Assembly: GCA_009684525.1 (NCBI GenBank)
Contig: WKKR01000001.1
Location: forward strand, 558,001 to 622,000
Length of the DNA stretch: 64,000 nucleotides
From: Geobacter sp.
GTDB taxonomy: Bacteria > Desulfobacterota > Desulfuromonadia > Geobacterales > DSM-12255
Direction of reading: 5' to 3'
Positions 59,985 to 64,000 of this stretch are shown here, one piece after another. The position numbers were made by a program, and so were the translations under genes. The first letter of the stretch is position 1; each line of letters begins with the position of its first letter. The notes below the pieces were generated by a model. The model was not told the origin of the DNA and made no database searches. It worked only from the letters and a program-made list of their open reading frames with translations.

Positions 59985-61493
59985 TCAGGGCTCCTCTGCT
60001 TCGTCAGAAGCAGTGCGTCGTTTGACCGGCAGGTTGATGGTAAAGGTACTGCCTTTGCCGATCTCGCTGGCAACGAAGATGGTGCCGCAATGTTTGTTGA
60101 CGACAATGCCGTAGGCAATGGCCAACCCGAGCCCCGTACCTTTGCCGACCTCTTTTGTGGTAAAGAAGGGATCGAAGATCCGGTTCAGGTTTTCCGCTGG
60201 GATGCCGCAACCCGTGTCGCTGATGGCGATCCGCACCGAGCCGTCTTCGGCAAAGGTCTCTACCCGGATTTCCCCCCTTGTTTCTATACTATGGGCAGCG
60301 TTCACCAGAAGATTCAGAAAGACCTGGTTGAGCTGGCCGATATTGCACCAGACCGGGGGCAATTGGCCGTATTCCCTGGTTACCGTCGCTTTATACTTCA
60401 GCTCGTTCCAGACGATGGAGAGTGCGCTTTCCAGGCCGTCATTGATATCTGCATAGGCATACACTGTCCCGTCGTTGCGGGAAAACCGCTTCAGATCCAT
60501 AACGATCCGGCGGACCCGTTCGGCCCCCTCCAGCGACTCGCTGATGAGATCGGGCAAGTCCTCGCGGATACGGTCAACCTTGTATTTATGCCGTTCCAGG
60601 GTGATACGCTCCCTAAGCGTCGATTCGCAGTCGTTCAGTATTGTTTCGCCCGAATCCAGGTAGGCGGACAATTTTTCCACGTACCTGCCGAGACTTGACA
60701 GGTTGCTGATGATGAATCCCATCGGGTTGTTGATCTCATGCGCCACCCCTGCAGCCAACTGGCCGATGGAAGCCATCTTGTCCTGCTGCAGGAGTTGCGA
60801 CTGGGCTGTCTTGAGGTCATTGTACGCCTGCTGCAATTCTGCGTTTTTGTCGCTGAGCTCGGCTGTTCGTTCCTGGACGCGCCGCTCCAGTTCTTCGTTG
60901 AGTCGCCGGAGTGACTCCTCTGTGCGGCGCTGCCGGATGATCTTCTGCAGTTCATTGGCAACCAGGTGAATATTGACCACATCGTGATCGTCGTACTCCT
61001 CGACCTTGTTCCCCACCCCGAAGATGATCCTGACGTCGTCACCCTCCATCACAGGGATGCTCATGAACCGATACAGAGGCGTATGACCTTCGGGAAGCCC
61101 TTTCTGGTTGGAAGAGTGTGCAAAATCGTTATACAACACCGGACGCTTGAGTCGCACACAGTCAACCCAGTTACCGGCAAGTTCGATCGGATAATGGGCA
61201 TCATATGTTGCCACACAGGTTTGCAGGGCTGCACTATTCCATGTGGTGAGAACGATTTCCTGCTGATCGACCGAGACCAGATGAAAAAACCCGATGATGC
61301 TGCCCGTGAGCTTGACGGCACAGTCGAGGGCATAGTCGTAGAGCTGCTTCTCGGAAAGGTGCGGAGCCTTTTCATACAGCTCAAGGAGCATCTTTCCCCG
61401 CTCGGCCTCATTGCGAAGTTTTTGCTCCGACAGTTTCAGGAGCTCTTCCCTGTTCCTGGACAACTGCCTGCCGGATATCTCACGTTTTTCCAT
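59985..61493 (-). CDS. GAF-domain sensor histidine kinase
   Basis: A 502-residue cytoplasmic kinase. An N-terminal GAF-like domain (about 35-200: LDCAVKLTGSIIGFFHLVS..., GNWVDCVRLKRPVLYNDF) leads through a coiled coil to the kinase core with H-box GVAHEINNPMGFIISNLS and ATPase motifs SDTGCGIPAE and GTGLGLAIAYGIV. ATG at 61493 has GGAG 6 nt upstream; the in-frame ATG at 61568 has a ribosome site too close to it and is less likely. No receiver or response regulator is attached. Confidence 0.9.
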   Translation of the reverse strand: MEKREISGRQLSRNREELLKLSEQKLRNEAERGKMLLELYEKAPHLSEKQLYDYALDCAVKLTGSIIGFFHLVSVDQQEIVLTTWNSAALQTCVATYDAHYPIELAGNWVDCVRLKRPVLYNDFAHSSNQKGLPEGHTPLYRFMSIPVMEGDDVRIIFGVGNKVEEYDDHDVVNIHLVANELQKIIRQRRTEESLRRLNEELERRVQERTAELSDKNAELQQAYNDLKTAQSQLLQQDKMASIGQLAAGVAHEINNPMGFIISNLSSLGRYVEKLSAYLDSGETILNDCESTLRERITLERHKYKVDRIREDLPDLISESLEGAERVRRIVMDLKRFSRNDGTVYAYADINDGLESALSIVWNELKYKATVTREYGQLPPVWCNIGQLNQVFLNLLVNAAHSIETRGEIRVETFAEDGSVRIAISDTGCGIPAENLNRIFDPFFTTKEVGKGTGLGLAIAYGIVVNKHCGTIFVASEIGKGSTFTINLPVKRRTASDEAEEP

Positions 61494-61795
61494 CACCGTC
61501 TCCGGTTCACCGTTGACCTGCGCCAGTTGCGCAGAAAGAGAACCATCTTTCCGACCACATCGGCTCATTTCCTGTACGAAATAACTTGTAAGACAGCGCC
61601 ATGTATCCGGTTAGTGGCAAAAGAGCGAAATTCTATCGTCCGTTGTCGGGCTTCGGACATTGCCTGAACTATACCAATCTATTCAGTGGATGCAAAGCTT
61701 GCCACGCAACGCAAAAGGAATTCCGGGTGAAATCAGGTAAAATGGTAATAGTAGTCTGATAAGTTCCAACATCTTCCGTAACCATGGAGGAACCC

Positions 61796-62575
61796 ATGCG
61801 ACTCACAGGAAAAACGGCACTCGTAACCGGTGCGGGGAGAGGTCTCGGTCGTGCCTCGGCGATCGCGCTGGCGAGGGAGGGGGCAGATCTGGTCATCATG
61901 AGCAGATCCCCTCGGGAACTCGAAGAAACCGCTATGGTCATCATGCAGGCAGGAGGAACGGTGGTAATCCAGGAGGGGGATGCGGCAAATCCGCTGGACG
62001 TGCGTCGGGTGGTGGAGACCACTGTGGCAACATTCGAGACGGTCGACATCCTGATGAACAATGCGGCAGTGATCGGTCCGGTCCGCAACCTTCACCAGGT
62101 CGAACCCGATGCCTGGCAGTACGCCATGAACGTCAACCTGACCGCCCCCTGGCTCTTTGCCAGAGAGGTGGCCCCGCACATGATCCGTCAGAAGCGGGGA
62201 AAGATCATCAATGTCACCTCTGGGCTGGGAGAGATCGTTATTTCCCCGTTCGGGGTCTACGCCATCGCCAAGGCAGGGCTCATCCAGATGACGCGCTATC
62301 TGGCGGAGGAACTGAAGATCCACAACATCCAGGTAAACGGACTCGACCCGGCTGTCATGGACACCCGGATGCAGGAGGAAATCCGCGGCTTCGGTCCGGC
62401 GATCCTCGGACCCGACGTCTTCGCCGATTTCGCGGACATGAAGGAGCGGAAAAGGTTGCTGCAGCCTGAAGAGGTCGCGCAGCTGGCAGTCTTCCTCGCA
62501 TCTGAAGAGTCAGACGCGGTGACCGGCGAGAACGGCACGGAAAGCCACTACCGCGGGTTCGGCTACCGCGGCTAG
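61796..62575 (+). CDS. Short-chain dehydrogenase/reductase
   Basis: A 259-residue SDR-family oxidoreductase. The dinucleotide site TGAGRGLGRA, the NNAAV strand, catalytic Ser in VTSGLGE and YAIAK (Tyr-X3-Lys) are all present. ATG at 61796 is chosen because GGAGG lies 5 nt upstream (an ATG 12 nt earlier overlaps that site). The substrate is not evident. It is divergent from the GAF kinase and convergent with the cytochrome gene. Confidence 0.92.
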   Translation: MRLTGKTALVTGAGRGLGRASAIALAREGADLVIMSRSPRELEETAMVIMQAGGTVVIQEGDAANPLDVRRVVETTVATFETVDILMNNAAVIGPVRNLHQVEPDAWQYAMNVNLTAPWLFAREVAPHMIRQKRGKIINVTSGLGEIVISPFGVYAIAKAGLIQMTRYLAEELKIHNIQVNGLDPAVMDTRMQEEIRGFGPAILGPDVFADFADMKERKRLLQPEEVAQLAVFLASEESDAVTGENGTESHYRGFGYRG

Positions 62576-62681
62576 AATCCCGCCCGCATCCTCCCATGCC
62601 CGGCTACAATCAGACGCAAGGCCTTCCGGGGAGCCGCCCCCCTCTCCGTGGCCGGCCCTCTCCGACATCACAGCTTACCGA

Positions 62682-64000
62682 TTACGGTACGACGTCGACC
62701 AGCGTTCTCATGTAGCGCATATTGAACCCGCAACTACCATGACAACCAGCACAAAGGTTTTTCGCATCTTTGGCGTTCCAGACCGTGCCCGTGCTATTGG
62801 AGAGCGTGACATCCGCCGGCGTGGGGGGATAGGGTGAAGGTCCGCTGCATTGATATGACACGGTCGAATTATAGTATGCGACCTGCAGCCCAGGCTCTTT
62901 GTTGACCAGTTTCCCATCGCGGACCATGGAGAGCTGGGTCGATCCGTGAACGTTGTGGCAGGTGATACAACTTACCTGGCTGTCGTAGGCGTGCGATCTC
63001 CAGTCCGAGGCGAATTTCGGGCCGGGGCCGCAACTGTATTTGATGGCCAGATGGTAATAGTGAGCATTGACGCCGGACGAATCGTTCCTGAAGTTGGTAT
63101 TCGTGTTGCTGCCGACGAACGCCTCACTGGCGTGACAGCTCAGGCATAAAGCAAAATCGTTCGCTTTTACATCGCTGTCGCAGCCGTTGTTCCGCGGGAT
63201 ATTCATGGAAAGGCCGCCGTTAATCGATTTGAGCCGGTAGCCATGTTGATAATCGTTATTTGCCCCGATAACGGCAGTATAGACATATGTCCGGGCAGTG
63301 CCGTCAATATGGGGCATCTCAAGGTTGTGACAGGCGGAGCAGGCCGCGGCGGGTCCGGTCACGGTACCGCTACTTGCCGGAATGGATGCCGAGGATGAAA
63401 GGCCGTGGCCGGTCTTGTAGTAACCCCAACCCGTGCCATACGGATACGCACCGGATTCGTTGCCGATGACGTTCGGAGCGCTTATACCGCCAATGACCGA
63501 AGGGGTCTCGTCGTGGCAGGTTGCGCACCACTTCTCTTTGCCTGATTTCAGGAGACTGCCGCTGTAAACCCCGAATGTCCAATTGTTCTTCGCGCCGAAT
63601 GCGGCGTCGTTCACCCCTTCGTAGCTGCCGCCGGGACTGTGACAGGTATTGCAGACATCAGTCTCGGTAAGGCTGTACCTTCCATCGCCATTACTATCGA
63701 TCCCCGATTTGAAATTCGGGAAGCTGGCAGTGTCGTGACAGCCGTCGCAGGCGATATTCGGCCCTTTTACATTGCCGCCGTCGTTCTGGGTATGGGTGGC
63801 GTGGCTCTTCCAGGTCCCCTTCCCCTGGCTGAACTTGCCAGGCTCGTATTCATAGCCTGCAGAATGGCCGTGGCAGCTGCCGCACCCGTCCCCGCTCACC
63901 GAACCACCGGCCCCCCATTGTGCATCGCCATGGCAGGAGATGGCCGAGCAGCTGCCGCCACCGGGGCTGTAGGTATAGGTAAAGGTATAGCCCGGTTTCG
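62682..64000 (-). CDS. Multihaem c-type cytochrome, C-terminal part (runs off the window)
   Basis: The minus-strand frame is open from 64000 to the stop at 62682, about 439 residues visible, with the N-terminus outside. It contains eight CXXCH haem sites (CGSCH, CDGCH, CNTCH, CATCH, CSACH, CLSCH, CITCH, CAGCH) plus one CX4CH site (CSAISCH) in the visible part, with long Gly/Ser/Asn/Thr-rich spacers. This is the pattern of Geobacter CX4CH/CXXCH extracellular or outer-surface cytochromes used in metal or electrode reduction. An ATG/GTG at 63899 is internal and not the start. Function in electron transfer is near certain; partner and location are inferred. Confidence 0.92.
   Translation of the reverse strand, partial: KPGYTFTYTYSPGGGSCSAISCHGDAQWGAGGSVSGDGCGSCHGHSAGYEYEPGKFSQGKGTWKSHATHTQNDGGNVKGPNIACDGCHDTASFPNFKSGIDSNGDGRYSLTETDVCNTCHSPGGSYEGVNDAAFGAKNNWTFGVYSGSLLKSGKEKWCATCHDETPSVIGGISAPNVIGNESGAYPYGTGWGYYKTGHGLSSSASIPASSGTVTGPAAACSACHNLEMPHIDGTARTYVYTAVIGANNDYQHGYRLKSINGGLSMNIPRNNGCDSDVKANDFALCLSCHASEAFVGSNTNTNFRNDSSGVNAHYYHLAIKYSCGPGPKFASDWRSHAYDSQVSCITCHNVHGSTQLSMVRDGKLVNKEPGLQVAYYNSTVSYQCSGPSPYPPTPADVTLSNSTGTVWNAKDAKNLCAGCHGSCGFNMRYMRTLVDVVP

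Overview
The window is about 64 kb of a GC-rich bacterial chromosome that most resembles a Geobacter-type member of the Desulfuromonadales. The main reasons are the icd-mdh-korDABC block of oxidative citric-acid-cycle genes (a monomeric NADP isocitrate dehydrogenase beside a ferredoxin-linked 2-oxoacid oxidoreductase), a multihaem c-type cytochrome with mixed CX4CH and CXXCH haem sites, split D-/L-lactate oxidation genes, many orphan PAS/GAF kinases, and an apparent selenoprotein. No prophage, insertion sequence or CRISPR array was seen. The species call is inference; no database search was possible.

Layout. 1-13.6 kb, all on the minus strand: glnD (cut by the window edge), an AMIN-type cell-wall amidase, mutS, and a potassium-uptake operon kdpABCDE preceded by a small conserved ORF. 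13.9-18.5 kb, plus strand: an AI-2E family permease, then a manganese (yybP-ykoY type) riboswitch with its own terminator ahead of htpX, a terC-family membrane protein, a zinc-ribbon protein and a ribbon-helix-helix protein, followed by an SRAP/HMCES protein. 18.5-22.5 kb: pirin, a YtcJ-like amidohydrolase and a divergent LysR regulator. 22.5-27.3 kb, minus: four genes joined by three 4-nt ATGA overlaps encode a corrinoid protein, a UroD/MtaA-like methyltransferase, a DUF1638 protein and a GAF/PAS hybrid histidine kinase. No substrate-specific methyltransferase is present, which suggests a sensory rather than a purely catabolic system. 27.6-35.2 kb: yaeQ, tRNA-Cys, a small ORF, korDABC, mdh and icd, with recognisable promoters, terminators and a palindrome lying on the icd promoter.

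35.5-45.3 kb: a LysM lipoprotein gene and aspS, then a GntR regulator with glcF-glcD, facing a divergent lutC-lutBA pair. Together these look like a D- and L-lactate utilisation locus. 45.3-54 kb: small and hypothetical proteins, a DUF4388/PATAN signalling protein paired with a PilT-like ATPase, and a membrane hybrid kinase. 54-58.8 kb: small genes, including a lipoprotein glutaredoxin-like gene read through an in-frame TGA with a well-formed bacterial SECIS hairpin, a large uncharacterised lipoprotein, and an HD-GYP protein. 58.9-64 kb: an LpxR-like outer-membrane protein, a GAF histidine kinase, a short-chain dehydrogenase, and the 3' part of the multihaem cytochrome gene, which runs off the end.

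Two places deserve attention first: the selenocysteine-containing, membrane-anchored glutaredoxin-like protein (54175-54612, minus), and the corrinoid/methyltransferase/DUF1638/hybrid-kinase operon (22546-27315, minus). Long open frames antisense to glnD, mutS, aspS, lutBA and the amidohydrolase are GC-driven shadows and were not annotated.
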